A stretch of 30,459 bases of DNA from SIG459 sp045532145 (GTDB lineage Bacteria > Bacillota > Clostridia > Oscillospirales > Oscillospiraceae): contig JAZSFJ010000096.1 in NCBI GenBank assembly GCA_045532145.1, positions 1-30,459 of the forward strand, read 5' to 3'. The notes below the pieces were generated by a model. The model saw only the letters and a list, made by a program, of their open reading frames with translations. It had not been told where the DNA came from and did not search any database. The position numbers and the translations under genes were made by a program. This document shows positions 1 to 7,792 of the stretch, one piece after another. Every line of letters starts with the position of its first letter. The first letter of the stretch is position 1.

Positions 1-1280
1 GAACGGGGAACGAACACGCGGATGCCCTTGATGGTAACAACTACGCCGCCCTTGTTGCCCTCGGAGACAAGGCCTTCGACAACGGTGCCTCCCTCGGCAG
101 CAGCTTCCAGATCGGACCAGTTCTTGACAGCGTCCAGACGACGCTTGGAGAGCATAACGGTACCCTCGACATCGTCTACGCGGACAACGCAGGCCTCAAC
201 CTCGTCGCCGATGCTGATAACGTCAGCGGCCTTGGTGCCGGTGCCGTCTTCGAAGTCCTCCACGGGTATGTAGCCGGAGTGCTTGATGCCCAGGTCTACA
301 GTAACCTCAGTCTGGGTGATAGCAACAACTATACCCTTGACGGTATCTCCATTATATATAGGTTTGATGGATTCTTCCAGGAGCTCGTCGAAGCTCTTTT
401 CAGTCTCCACAGCAGTGGTCATTTCTTTGATTTCCTCGCACATTTTTTGTTTTACCTCCTTTATTATCCGGTCGGGCACTGAGGCTCCGGCCGTGACACC
501 TATGGTGTCAAAAGCTACGAGAGGAAGCATGTCCAGCTCGTCGGCGTTTTCGACGAATACCACTGTAGGACAATTCTCCTCGCAAATTCTGACAAGGTGG
601 CGGCTGTTGGCGCTGTGCATCCCACCAACAACTACCATGGCATCGCAGGTAGAAGCCAATGCAAATGCCTCCGCCTGCCGAGTTTGCGTAGCAACACATA
701 TTGTATCAAATACTTTCGCGTTTGTACATAACTTTTTTATTAAATTTTCGCAAAAATCCAAAACTTTTTTTGTTTGAGTCGTCTGAAAAACCACAGTAAG
801 AGGCATTTTCTGTCTCTCCGGCTCTTCATAAAGCCATTTTTCCAGACTTTCCCCATCGGCAAAGACCAGAGAATGAGCACAAAAACCCGCAATACCTCTC
901 ACTTCCGGGTGCTTCTCGTCACCCATAATGAGAAGAGTGCGCCCCTCTCTTTCCGCTTCCTCGGCTATGCGATGAACCTTTGCCACCTTGCCGCAGGTGC
1001 CGTCAATTATCCGGCAGCCCTTATCCTCCAAAGCGGCATACTCAGCTCTGCTGACGCCGTGAGCACGGATAAGCACGCGCTCTCCATCAGGTATTTCCTC
1101 TATACTCCCCACAGTGAGCATCCCGGCCTTTTCAAGCCGGGATACTTCGTCGCGGTTATGGATGAGCTCTCCGTAGCAGATAATGCTTCCGTAGTCTTCA
1201 AGAGCCTTCAGAGCCAGCTTCACGCTGCGGTCAACTCCGCCGCAAAAACCTGCGCTCTCAGCAATAACTATCTTCTTCAT
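1..1280 (-). CDS. ispH: IspH-S1 fusion: HMBPP reductase joined to ribosomal protein S1-like domains (partial at left edge)
   Basis: The first 426 codons are present and the frame runs off the left edge. The N-terminal ~275 residues are 4-hydroxy-3-methylbut-2-enyl diphosphate reductase, the last step of the MEP isoprenoid pathway, which uses a [4Fe-4S] cluster. Cluster cysteines are visible at C13 (GFCGGV), C96 (DGTCGKV) and C195 (ICVATQTRQ). Substrate-site residues are H41, H74, H124/E126 (HPE) and the HSANS motif near 222-226. After a linker, an S1 RNA-binding domain spans ~309-380 and a second begins near 397. This fusion is known in Clostridia; the S1 part may act in translation or RNA binding. 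The start lies 2 bases after the cmk stop, with only a weak ribosome site, so translation is probably coupled. An SD-ATG pair sits inside the linker (see findings). The number of S1 repeats cannot be seen. Confidence 0.95.
   Translation of the reverse strand, partial: MKKIVIAESAGFCGGVDRSVKLALKALEDYGSIICYGELIHNRDEVSRLEKAGMLTVGSIEEIPDGERVLIRAHGVSRAEYAALEDKGCRIIDGTCGKVAKVHRIAEEAEREGRTLLIMGDEKHPEVRGIAGFCAHSLVFADGESLEKWLYEEPERQKMPLTVVFQTTQTKKVLDFCENLIKKLCTNAKVFDTICVATQTRQAEAFALASTCDAMVVVGGMHSANSRHLVRICEENCPTVVFVENADELDMLPLVAFDTIGVTAGASVPDRIIKEVKQKMCEEIKEMTTAVETEKSFDELLEESIKPIYNGDTVKGIVVAITQTEVTVDLGIKHSGYIPVEDFEDGTGTKAADVISIGDEVEACVVRVDDVEGTVMLSKRRLDAVKNWSDLEAAAEGGTVVEGLVSEGNKGGVVVTIKGIRVFVPR
443..462 (-). 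promoter_or_regulatory. Internal Shine-Dalgarno and ATG at the IspH/S1 joint
   Basis: On the minus strand AAAGGAGGT (454-462) is followed after 10 bases by an in-frame ATG (443), codon 280 of the fusion. It falls just after the IspH domain ends and before the first S1 domain. The SD is stronger than the one at the annotated start. It could permit separate synthesis of the S1 portion. This is inference from sequence alone; the same bases also encode the linker. Confidence 0.45.
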
Positions 1281-1282
1281 TT

Positions 1283-1954
1283 TCACGCCCGGGCCTCTAC
1301 AAGAGCGCAGACTCGCTCCACGGTCTCATCGAAGCTGAGATCGGTGCTGTCCAGAAATACGGCGTCCTCAGCGGGCTTGAGAGGTGCGGCAGCCCGGGAG
1401 GAATCCTGAGCGTCCCGGTATTCTATATCCCGCAGCACTTCCTCAAAGGGGGTGTCCATACCCTTTTCCCGCAGCTCAGCATAGCGGCGGGTGGCTCTGG
1501 CCTGGGCGGAGGCGGTGAGGAATATTTTAAGGTCAGCATCAGGCAGCACAACAGTGCCGATATCTCTTCCGTCCATGATGACGGAAAAGCTTTTGGCCAT
1601 GTTTCTCTGCATATCCATAAGGAAGGCGCGAACCTCGGGCAGAGCGGACACATCGGAGGCATAGATGGAGGAACGGGGGGTGCGTATCTCGGAGGAGACA
1701 TCCTTACCGTCCAGCAGCATCCTCTGAACGCCGGATTCATCATAGCGCATCTCGATTTTTATTCCGGGCAAAAGGGCTATTATCCCCTCTCTGTCCCTGG
1801 AGTCCAGCCCCGCATACTGGGCCGCAAGGCCTACAGTGCGGTAAATAGCTCCGGTATCCACATATATGAATTTATATCTGGCCGCGACGGCACGGGCCAC
1901 GGTGCTTTTTCCCGCACCGGAGGGGCCGTCTATGGCGATGGAAACATTCTTCAT
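1283..1954 (-). CDS. cmk: Cytidylate kinase
   Basis: Phosphorylates CMP and dCMP to the diphosphates with ATP, feeding nucleotide pools. The 223-residue length is normal for bacterial Cmk. The P-loop GPSGAGKST is at ~10-18, followed by the CMP-kinase sequence VDTGAIYR. The GRDIGTVVLPDADLKIFLTA block, which binds CMP and borders the lid, lies near 129-148. The SD AAAGGAG stands seven bases before the ATG. It sits 11 bases after the flavoprotein gene and 2 bases before ispH, so the three are almost certainly cotranscribed. The cmk-ispH/rpsA neighbourhood is familiar in Clostridia, where an acyltransferase gene is often between them; none is here. Confidence 0.96.
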   Translation of the reverse strand: MKNVSIAIDGPSGAGKSTVARAVAARYKFIYVDTGAIYRTVGLAAQYAGLDSRDREGIIALLPGIKIEMRYDESGVQRMLLDGKDVSSEIRTPRSSIYASDVSALPEVRAFLMDMQRNMAKSFSVIMDGRDIGTVVLPDADLKIFLTASAQARATRRYAELREKGMDTPFEEVLRDIEYRDAQDSSRAAAPLKPAEDAVFLDSTDLSFDETVERVCALVEARA

Positions 1955-1965
1955 GGAATTCTCCT

Positions 1966-3207
1966 TTACATACTCTGTCCGGCCACGTATCCCGTGGACC
2001 AGGCTATCTGCAAGTTAAAGCCGCCGGTATAGGCGTCAAGATCCAGCACCTCTCCGGCAAAGTAAAGTCCTGGCACCAGCTTGCTCTGCATGGTGCGGGG
2101 GTCTACTTCCTTAACGGAGACGCCGCCTGCGGTGACTATGGCCTCAGATATGGGACGGGTGCCGGAAATGCTGACGGGAAAGGCCTTGAAAAGCCGAAGC
2201 AGAGATTTTCTCTGCTCTCTGGTTATGGAGTTCACTCTGGTTTCCGGATCAATGCCGCTAAGCTTTATGAGCACCGGTATCATTGTCCGCCCCGCAAGCT
2301 CGCCCAGAGAATTGGCAAACTCCCTGTTCTGGAACTTTTCAAAGTCTCTCAGTATACGGGCATCCAGCTTCTTTTCGTCCAAAGCAGGCTTCAGATCTAT
2401 GGCAAGGCGGTATTTTTCGCTGCCAAAATCCCTCATATGCGCGCTGGCGGAAAGGACCAGAGGTCCGGTGACACCAAAGTGTGTGAACATCATTTCACCA
2501 AGCTCGGAATAAATCAGCTTGTCCTTGGAGTCGTACACATTGAGGGTGACATTTTTCAGGGAGAAGCCCTGCATCTCGGCGCAGTATCTATCGTCGCTCT
2601 CAAGGGGCACAAGACTGGGGCGAAGCTCAGTAACGCTGTGGCCCAGTTTTTTGGCCATCTCATAGCCGTCTCCCGTGGAGCCGGTGAGAGGATAGCTCAG
2701 TCCTCCGGTGCATATGGCGGCAGCCTCGCATTCAATTATGCCCTGGTCTGTCCGCACAGCGGAGACGCATCCGTTCTCGGTGAGTATCTCCTGAGCCCGG
2801 GCCGAAACTATCTTCACCCCGGCTCTGTGCATCCGTCTTTCCAGCGCCTTTGCCACATCATGGGCATTATCGCTGACAGGAAAGACCCGATTCCCACGTT
2901 CGGTCTTCATGGGCACACCCAAAGACTCAAACATGGCGATAGTGTCCGCAGTGGAAAAACGGTTGAGGGCACTATAGAGGAATTTCGCATTTCCGGGAAC
3001 ATTGAGCATAAAGGGCTTTATGTCGCAATTGTTGGTAACATTGCACCTTCCCTTGCCCGTTATCCTCAGCTTTCTGCCGCAGAACTTCTGCCACTCAAGG
3101 AGAATAACCTTTCTTCCCCGCTCCGCCGCCTCGCAGGCGGCTATCATACCGGCGGGACCTCCGCCGATGACAACTACATCACAACTCAGAATGTTCATAA
3201 ACTTCAT
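1966..3207 (-). CDS. BaiN/HI0933-family FAD-dependent oxidoreductase
   Basis: A flavoprotein of the HI0933/BaiN (aminoacetone oxidase-like) family. Physiological substrates are mostly unsettled; one member, BaiN, is implicated in bile-acid dehydroxylation. The N-terminus has the dinucleotide fold VVVIGGGPAGMIAACEAAERG, followed by the family motif GKGRCNVTN. The C-terminus has the FAD-contacting GLYFAGEVLDLDAYTGGFNLQ segment. I chose the ATG at 3207, giving 413 residues that begin MKFMNIL. It overlaps the 3' end of the upstream rpiR-type gene by 29 bases. An ATG at 3198 is equally possible. An ATG at 3252 would add 15 unlikely residues and lengthen the overlap. No SD is strong, so translation is probably coupled to the regulator gene. 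Confidence 0.9.
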   Translation of the reverse strand: MKFMNILSCDVVVIGGGPAGMIAACEAAERGRKVILLEWQKFCGRKLRITGKGRCNVTNNCDIKPFMLNVPGNAKFLYSALNRFSTADTIAMFESLGVPMKTERGNRVFPVSDNAHDVAKALERRMHRAGVKIVSARAQEILTENGCVSAVRTDQGIIECEAAAICTGGLSYPLTGSTGDGYEMAKKLGHSVTELRPSLVPLESDDRYCAEMQGFSLKNVTLNVYDSKDKLIYSELGEMMFTHFGVTGPLVLSASAHMRDFGSEKYRLAIDLKPALDEKKLDARILRDFEKFQNREFANSLGELAGRTMIPVLIKLSGIDPETRVNSITREQRKSLLRLFKAFPVSISGTRPISEAIVTAGGVSVKEVDPRTMQSKLVPGLYFAGEVLDLDAYTGGFNLQIAWSTGYVAGQSM

Positions 3208-4042
3208 AGTCTGCCCAGATGGTCTCAAGGCGGTTAAAGATGTTGGATACATTATCCTTGCTCTTGCTGCCCACAGATACTATGAGGGCATTTATCAGGC
3301 TGAGAGGCGCAACAAGAGAGTCCAGGAAAGACACCATGTCACTCTTGGCAAAAAGAAGTATATCGGAGACGCTGACGAAAGGAGAAGTCATGCCGTCCGT
3401 GATACCAATAACCTTGGCGCCAGTGCTTTTGGCAAACTTCATGGCCTTAACGGTGCGGCTGGAGTAGCGGGGATAGCTGATGCCTATAAAAACATCCCCC
3501 TCCTTAATGCGGATTATCTGCTCATAAACCTCGCTGACAGTAGTGTCCTGAATTATGTGGACATTCTCAAGAAGGAGATTCAGATAAAAGCCCATGAAGT
3601 TGGCAAGGCAGGTGGAAGAGCGCATACCTACGATATAAATATGGTTGGCGCTGAGGATGCTGTCCACAGCGGCGGCAAAGGACTCCTTGTCGCACTCATC
3701 CAGAGTGGACTGGAGCTTTTCCATATCGGAGCAGAGGACGCTTTCAAGCACCTTTTCCTCGTTCATAAGCTCCCTTGCCACCTCTATGCGCTGAACGCTG
3801 GTAAGGCGGGAGCGTATCATCTCCTGAATGGCCTTGCGCATTTCCGGGTAGCCCTCGTAGCCCAGCTCGGAGGCAAAACGGACAACGGTGGACTCGCTGA
3901 CACCAACGGTGTTGCCCAGCTTGCCCGCCGTCATGAATGCGGCCTTGTCATAGTTTTCAAGAATATACTTTGCAATGAGCTTCTGACCCTTGGAGAAACG
4001 ATTCTCACCCTTGGCCAATACAGCAAGGATATCTCTTTCCAT
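3179..4042 (-). CDS. RpiR/MurR-family transcriptional regulator (HTH plus SIS domain)
   Basis: A 287-residue regulator. The N-terminal ~75 residues are the RpiR helix-turn-helix: AKYILENYDKAAFMTAGKLG, then VSESTVVRFASELGYEGYPEMRK. The C-terminal half (~120-260) is a SIS phosphosugar-binding domain with IYIVGMRSSTCLA and GDVFIGISYPRYSSRTVKAMKFA. Family members sense sugar phosphates. No sugar operon adjoins it; downstream are a flavoprotein, cmk and ispH, so its ligand and targets cannot be inferred. It heads its own transcript, with a good promoter and an 11-bp palindrome directly downstream of the -10, consistent with autoregulation. The SD GAGGG precedes the ATG. Confidence 0.92.
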   Translation of the reverse strand: MERDILAVLAKGENRFSKGQKLIAKYILENYDKAAFMTAGKLGNTVGVSESTVVRFASELGYEGYPEMRKAIQEMIRSRLTSVQRIEVARELMNEEKVLESVLCSDMEKLQSTLDECDKESFAAAVDSILSANHIYIVGMRSSTCLANFMGFYLNLLLENVHIIQDTTVSEVYEQIIRIKEGDVFIGISYPRYSSRTVKAMKFAKSTGAKVIGITDGMTSPFVSVSDILLFAKSDMVSFLDSLVAPLSLINALIVSVGSKSKDNVSNIFNRLETIWADYEVYEHSEL

Positions 4043-4070
4043 GCGACTACCCTCTTATCTCAAAAAAGAA

Positions 4071-4100
4071 ATACTATACCGATTTACTTCGGTATAGTAT
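4071..4100. promoter_or_regulatory. Operator-like perfect inverted repeat in the rpiR-type promoter
   Basis: ATACTATACCG (4071-4081) and CGGTATAGTAT (4090-4100) form perfect 11-bp arms around an 8-base centre. The repeat abuts the predicted -10 (4101-4106), so a bound protein would cover the transcription start. The adjacent regulator gene is the obvious candidate ligand, but this is inferred. It is not followed by a T-run in the direction of transcription, so a terminator is unlikely. Confidence 0.6.
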
Positions 4101-4129
4101 ATAATACAATCGCTTTTGCAATTTTGCAA
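4101..4129 (-). promoter_or_regulatory. Predicted sigma-A promoter of the rpiR-type gene
   Basis: On the minus strand: -35 TTGCAA (4124-4129), 17-base spacer, -10 TATTAT (4101-4106). The upstream DNA is A/T-rich and carries several further TTGCA words (4116-4151), which could act as an UP-like element. Its start site would fall in the palindrome at 4071-4100. Confidence 0.6.
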
Positions 4130-4184
4130 GAATTTTTGCATTAAAATTGCATTAAAAATAGAAAAAATTTATTAATTTCAGGAA

Positions 4185-4904
4185 TCAAGCACCAAAAATG
4201 ACATTTCTAAGCTCATTCATTTCATTTTCAGTTAGTTTTCTCCACTTGCCGGGAAGCAGCTCGCCCAGACACAGAGGCCCCTCGCTGACTCTCCTCAGTC
4301 TATGGACACGCAGGGAAGCTTTTTCACACATTTTTCTGACCTGACGGTTTCTGCCCTCGTGGATAGTGACGGAAAGAAGGGTCCTGTCCCCTTCCCTGCC
4401 CAGTATCTCCACCCGGGCGGGGCGGATAACATAGCCGTCTATATCAAGGGCAGAGCGGAGTATGGGAAGAGCTGCTTTAGCATCTCCGCTGACAAGGGTC
4501 TCATAGGTCTTTTCTATCTCATAGCGTGGGTGCATCATGGCATTGGCAAATTCCCCGTCATCGGTGAGAATAAGAAGGCCCTCGCTGTCAAGGTCCAGTC
4601 TGCCAACCGGGTAAACCCGCTTTCCGCAGTCCGCCACAAGCTCAGCCACCGTCCGTCTGCCCCTCTCGTCGCTGAGGGTGGTAACAAAGCCCCGGGGCTT
4701 ATTGAGCATGAGATATGTACGCTCTCCCACTCCCGGGAGGGCCTTGCCATCCACAAGAATAGTGTCGCTCTCCGGGTCGGCGCTCTCCCCAAGGGATGCA
4801 GCAAATCCGTTTACCAGAACTCTGCCCTCGCTTATAAGCTTTTCCGCGGCACGGCGGGAGCAGATGCCCGAGGCAGATATTATTTTTTGAAGACGCTCTT
4901 TCAT
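4185..4904 (-). CDS. RsuA/RluB-family pseudouridine synthase
   Basis: Isomerises a uridine in ribosomal RNA to pseudouridine; the RluB/RsuA group modifies 23S or 16S rRNA. An S4 RNA-binding domain occupies ~1-60 (RLQKIISASGICSRRAAEKLI). The catalytic domain carries the motif VGRLDLDSEGLLILTDDG, whose first Asp after GRL is the catalytic residue of this family, and ends with the GRNRQVRKM motif. The start at 4904 (MKERLQ, 239 residues) has the SD GGGAGA and lies 11 bases after the carboxypeptidase stop. A longer reading would overlap that gene. It is the last gene of the operon starting near 9310. Which rRNA position is modified cannot be told from sequence. Confidence 0.92.
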   Translation of the reverse strand: MKERLQKIISASGICSRRAAEKLISEGRVLVNGFAASLGESADPESDTILVDGKALPGVGERTYLMLNKPRGFVTTLSDERGRRTVAELVADCGKRVYPVGRLDLDSEGLLILTDDGEFANAMMHPRYEIEKTYETLVSGDAKAALPILRSALDIDGYVIRPARVEILGREGDRTLLSVTIHEGRNRQVRKMCEKASLRVHRLRRVSEGPLCLGELLPGKWRKLTENEMNELRNVIFGA

Positions 4905-4915
4905 GGCTCTCCCTC

Positions 4916-5998
4916 TCAGTTGGTGTCGTTTCTCAATTTCAGCCATGGGCTTTTCGCCATGGCTGAGTCAAGAGGAACGGTCTCGGAAAATAAAATATCA
5001 AAGCAGCCAAGGCTGCCTCCCGCCCCCACTATCTCAGCCCAACCGGCCTTTTCTCCGCATATTACCGGAGCAAAGGCAAAACGTGGCAGATGGAGTCGAA
5101 GGAAGGCACCCTCAGCTACGGGAACACATGCGCCGGGCAGGCAGCCTTCAAGCCTGGCAGTCAGGCGCTCACCGGAAATAATATCAAGGCTCAGCTTCTC
5201 ATCCGGAACAGTCAGGAACTCATACTCCTCAAAGCACTTGTCATACAGAGCCTTGTGGTCCTCCCAGTCCCGGGGGTCGGATATGGTGACACAGATAAGG
5301 CGCATCCCCTCCCGCTCCACACAGGAGACGAGAATGCGACCGGCCTTTTCCGTGTAGCCCGTCTTGCCGCCGATGCAGCCCGGACAGGATGTGAGCAGCT
5401 TATTGTGGTTAGTATAGCTCAGGTCCTTGACGCTGTGGCTCACTGTGGAGAAAATCTCACAGAAAATCTCATTTTCCATAGCGGCAGCGGTAATCAGGGC
5501 AAGGTCCCGGGCGGAGGAATGCTGGCCATCGGCGTCCAGTCCGTGGGAGTTCACAAAGTGGGTGTTTTCAAGGCCGAGAGCCTCGCACTCTGCGTTCATA
5601 AGCCCGGCAAAAGCCTCCATGCTCCCGGCTGTATGCTCCGCCAGAGCGGCGGCTGCATCATTGCCGGAGGCAAGCATGAGACCATAGAGCAGGTCCTCCA
5701 CAGTGTAGCTCTCTCCGGGACGAAGGTGCATACTGCTGCCTTCCACTGCTGCGTGGGCAGACGTGACCTTGACGCACTCGTCAAGGGAGCAGTTATCCAG
5801 GACCACCTTGGCCGTCATAATTTTGGTTGTGCTGGCAACCAGCATAGGCTCGTCGGCAGCTTTTTCATAGAGGACGCTTCCGCTCCGGGGCTCATAGACT
5901 ATGGCCGCCTTTGCGGATATATCCCCGGCATAAACCGCGCTTGCCGGAAAGCCCCACATAATAAGGGCAACAAGAATATAAAATATGGGTTTTTTCAT
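4916..5998 (-). CDS. D-alanyl-D-alanine carboxypeptidase, DacF/PBP5 type (peptidase S11)
   Basis: A penicillin-binding protein that trims the terminal D-Ala from peptidoglycan stem peptides. Numbering from the ATG at 5998 (360 residues), a signal peptide covers ~1-24 (MKKPIFYILVAL...AVYA). The three active-site motifs follow: S56-TTK with K59, SGN at 111-113, and KTG at 212-214. A C-terminal S11 accessory beta-domain follows. The ATG is preceded by GGGTGG at proper distance; a GTG 12 bases upstream would overlap that SD. Its place after gerW suggests DacF, which in Bacillus acts in the forespore, but a vegetative DacA role is equally possible. Cotranscribed with its neighbours. Confidence 0.93.
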   Translation of the reverse strand: MKKPIFYILVALIMWGFPASAVYAGDISAKAAIVYEPRSGSVLYEKAADEPMLVASTTKIMTAKVVLDNCSLDECVKVTSAHAAVEGSSMHLRPGESYTVEDLLYGLMLASGNDAAAALAEHTAGSMEAFAGLMNAECEALGLENTHFVNSHGLDADGQHSSARDLALITAAAMENEIFCEIFSTVSHSVKDLSYTNHNKLLTSCPGCIGGKTGYTEKAGRILVSCVEREGMRLICVTISDPRDWEDHKALYDKCFEEYEFLTVPDEKLSLDIISGERLTARLEGCLPGACVPVAEGAFLRLHLPRFAFAPVICGEKAGWAEIVGAGGSLGCFDILFSETVPLDSAMAKSPWLKLRNDTN

Positions 5999-6049
5999 AA
6001 TAAGCACCACCCTTTCAGGCAGTGCTTATTATTTCTAGTTCAATTATTT

Positions 6050-6445
6050 TTATTCCTGGGTCGCTGTGTCCTTCTTGGTGACGTACTTAGCAATCAGTGC
6101 GTCAACCATGTCGATAAATTCGGGAGCCTTCTCAATAGCTCTGTCAATGGTGGTGGAGGCAGGAGGAGTGACGTTTATCATACGCACGCTGCCGTCCTTG
6201 ACAACAAGGAAGCCGATGGGGTCGATCTTGATTCCGGCGCCGTTGCCGCCGCCGAAGCCGTTTTTCTCCTTCACAGCGAAGTCACTTCCGCCGGAGGCAA
6301 AGCCATAGCTGACCTTGGAAACAGGAATGATGGTCACGCCGTCGGGAGTGGTGATGGGGCTGCCAACCACGGTGTCCACATCCACCATCTCGCGCATTTT
6401 AGTCATTGTTACGTCCATAAGGGAGCCGATATTGCTGTTTTCCAT
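6050..6445 (-). CDS. gerW: GerW/YtfJ-family sporulation protein
   Basis: A 131-residue protein of the YtfJ/GerW family, linked to spore germination in Bacillus. It has the family's layout: an N-terminal helix (LMDVTMTKMREMVDVDTVVG), then VTIIPVSKVSYGFASGGSDF, the glycine-rich FGGGNGAG and IDPIGFLVV, and a C-terminal helix. The ATG at 6445 has the SD AAAGGA; an upstream TTG would destroy that spacing. It starts 2 bases after the DUF2953 stop, and the DUF2953-ytfJ pair is conserved in Bacillota. Biochemical function is not established. I see no dedicated sporulation promoter directly upstream, so it may be expressed from the operon. Confidence 0.93.
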   Translation of the reverse strand: MENSNIGSLMDVTMTKMREMVDVDTVVGSPITTPDGVTIIPVSKVSYGFASGGSDFAVKEKNGFGGGNGAGIKIDPIGFLVVKDGSVRMINVTPPASTTIDRAIEKAPEFIDMVDALIAKYVTKKDTATQE

Positions 6446-6447
6446 GT

Positions 6448-7134
6448 TCAATTTCCTTTCTCAGCAGAAGAATTTTCTGTTATTTTCTCATTGGCAGCCG
6501 CGGCCTCTTTGGCCTGCTGCTTCATCCTGCGCCTATAGCTCAAAAACCACTTAATAAATGCAAAGACGGCGCAGAGCACAAGGAGAAGTATTTCCCCAAT
6601 GCGCACTGTCAATACTATCCTGGCCTCTATTTTCAGCTTGTCCGCCTCAAAATCAATGGCGGAGGCATAGTCCTCCTCCTTTATCCTGAAGGCCTTGTGA
6701 AGCAGGGGCCGCAGAGCGCCTATGGCTGCGTTGATATAGCCATAGTTCATAACGGCGCTGTAGGGGTCGGGGCCCGCGGTGACAAGGTGGAGCATCAGCT
6801 TTTCCACTTTTATGCTGCGGCGGAAGCGGCCAAGAGCCTTGAGAGCGATGCGAAGAAGGGTCATAACATCGTCAAAACCAAGCTTCAGCTTTGCTTTTGG
6901 CTTTTTCTTTGTTCCGTCGTCCGTGGTAGGCAGCTTTTTCTTTGCCTTTTTCGGCTTTTTGTTCTTTTTAGCCTTCTCTTCCCCATCCTTTTCCGTTCCG
7001 GGGACAAGTCCCTTTTTTATCGGCCCTATCTTGGCTTTCAGGGTGAATGCGCCGTCAATATAGGCGGCGTCCGCCCCCACGGGGAGGAGAAGAATAATAA
7101 GCAGTATAAAAATTATTATCCCAAGGGCAATCAA
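6448..7134 (-). CDS. DUF2953 domain membrane protein
   Basis: A 228-residue protein of unknown function, recognisable as DUF2953 by its end pattern and by its position next to gerW. Residues ~2-20 are a hydrophobic N-terminal anchor. A Lys-rich low-complexity stretch follows (~47-85). The middle carries KALGRFRRSIKVEKLMLHLVTAGPDP and YGYINAAIGALRPLL. A second membrane segment is near 180-197, followed by a basic and then Ala/Glu-rich tail. The start is TTG at 7134 with GGGGTGG just upstream, 43 bases after scpB. It is probably a partner or regulator of GerW-related functions, but that rests only on synteny. Confidence 0.85.
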   Translation of the reverse strand: MIALGIIIFILLIILLLPVGADAAYIDGAFTLKAKIGPIKKGLVPGTEKDGEEKAKKNKKPKKAKKKLPTTDDGTKKKPKAKLKLGFDDVMTLLRIALKALGRFRRSIKVEKLMLHLVTAGPDPYSAVMNYGYINAAIGALRPLLHKAFRIKEEDYASAIDFEADKLKIEARIVLTVRIGEILLLVLCAVFAFIKWFLSYRRRMKQQAKEAAAANEKITENSSAEKGN

Positions 7135-7177
7135 TTTACCACCCCTTCAGAAAAAATGGGAGTATGGGAAACCGGAA

Positions 7178-7780
7178 TTACTGCTGGTCGAAGCTCATCT
7201 GTCCGTCCAGCTCGCCGGAGCGGAGAGCGTCTATCTTGTTTTGCAGCTCTATAATACCGTCGTCACTGCCGATGTCAGGCAGAGCGGGCAGTTCCTCCAC
7301 AGAGCTTATACCCATAGTACGGAGAAAAACCTCGCCGGTTTTGTAAATGGTGGGTCTTCCGGGCACATCCAGCTTTCCGCAGGGCTCTATAAGTCCTCTT
7401 TCCGTGAGCACACCCACAGTGTAGCTGCTGTCAACACCACGGACCTGATCGATATAGGCACGGGTAACGGGCTGGTAATAAGCAACTATTGCCAGCACCT
7501 CCAGGGCAGACTGGGAAAGTCTCGGAGATTTTCTGGTCTCAAGGGCCATGGTAATGACCTGAGAGAACTCGGGCGCAGAGCAGAGCTGCAGGGATGTGTC
7601 GAGACGCAGAAGGCGAATGCCCCTGTAGCTGCGTTCATATTCAGCGGCCATTTCCTCGGAGGCCTTTATTATCTCATTCTCACCGACGCCCAGCACCTGA
7701 GCTATGCGGGAAATGGGCACGCTTTCTCCGGAGGCGAAGAGTATGGCCTCTATTGCGGAGACTATTTCATTGATTTCCAT
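7178..7780 (-). CDS. scpB: Segregation and condensation protein B
   Basis: Winged-helix (kite) subunit of the SMC-ScpAB condensin that compacts and segregates the chromosome. The 200-residue length is typical. The first WHD begins MEINEIVSAIEAILFASGE. The second includes LSQSALEVLAIVAYYQPVTRAYIDQVRGVDS and the conserved GLIEPCGKLDVPGRPTIYKTGEVFL block. It is 12 bases downstream of scpA, whose kleisin it binds as a dimer; the smc gene is not in the window. The SD is weak, so coupling to scpA is likely. Confidence 0.95.
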   Translation of the reverse strand: MEINEIVSAIEAILFASGESVPISRIAQVLGVGENEIIKASEEMAAEYERSYRGIRLLRLDTSLQLCSAPEFSQVITMALETRKSPRLSQSALEVLAIVAYYQPVTRAYIDQVRGVDSSYTVGVLTERGLIEPCGKLDVPGRPTIYKTGEVFLRTMGISSVEELPALPDIGSDDGIIELQNKIDALRSGELDGQMSFDQQ

Positions 7781-7792
7781 ATTTCAAGATTC

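Noticed and set aside
4111..4160. Repeated TTGCA/TTTTGCA words upstream of the rpiR-type gene as a CRISPR-like or iteron array
   Set aside because: The words are short, unevenly spaced and A/T-rich with no unique spacers; they are better read as promoter-upstream sequence.
7135..7177. Possible sigma-G or sigma-F promoter before the DUF2953-gerW pair
   Set aside because: A CATACTC occurs, but no acceptable -35 lies 17-18 bases upstream.
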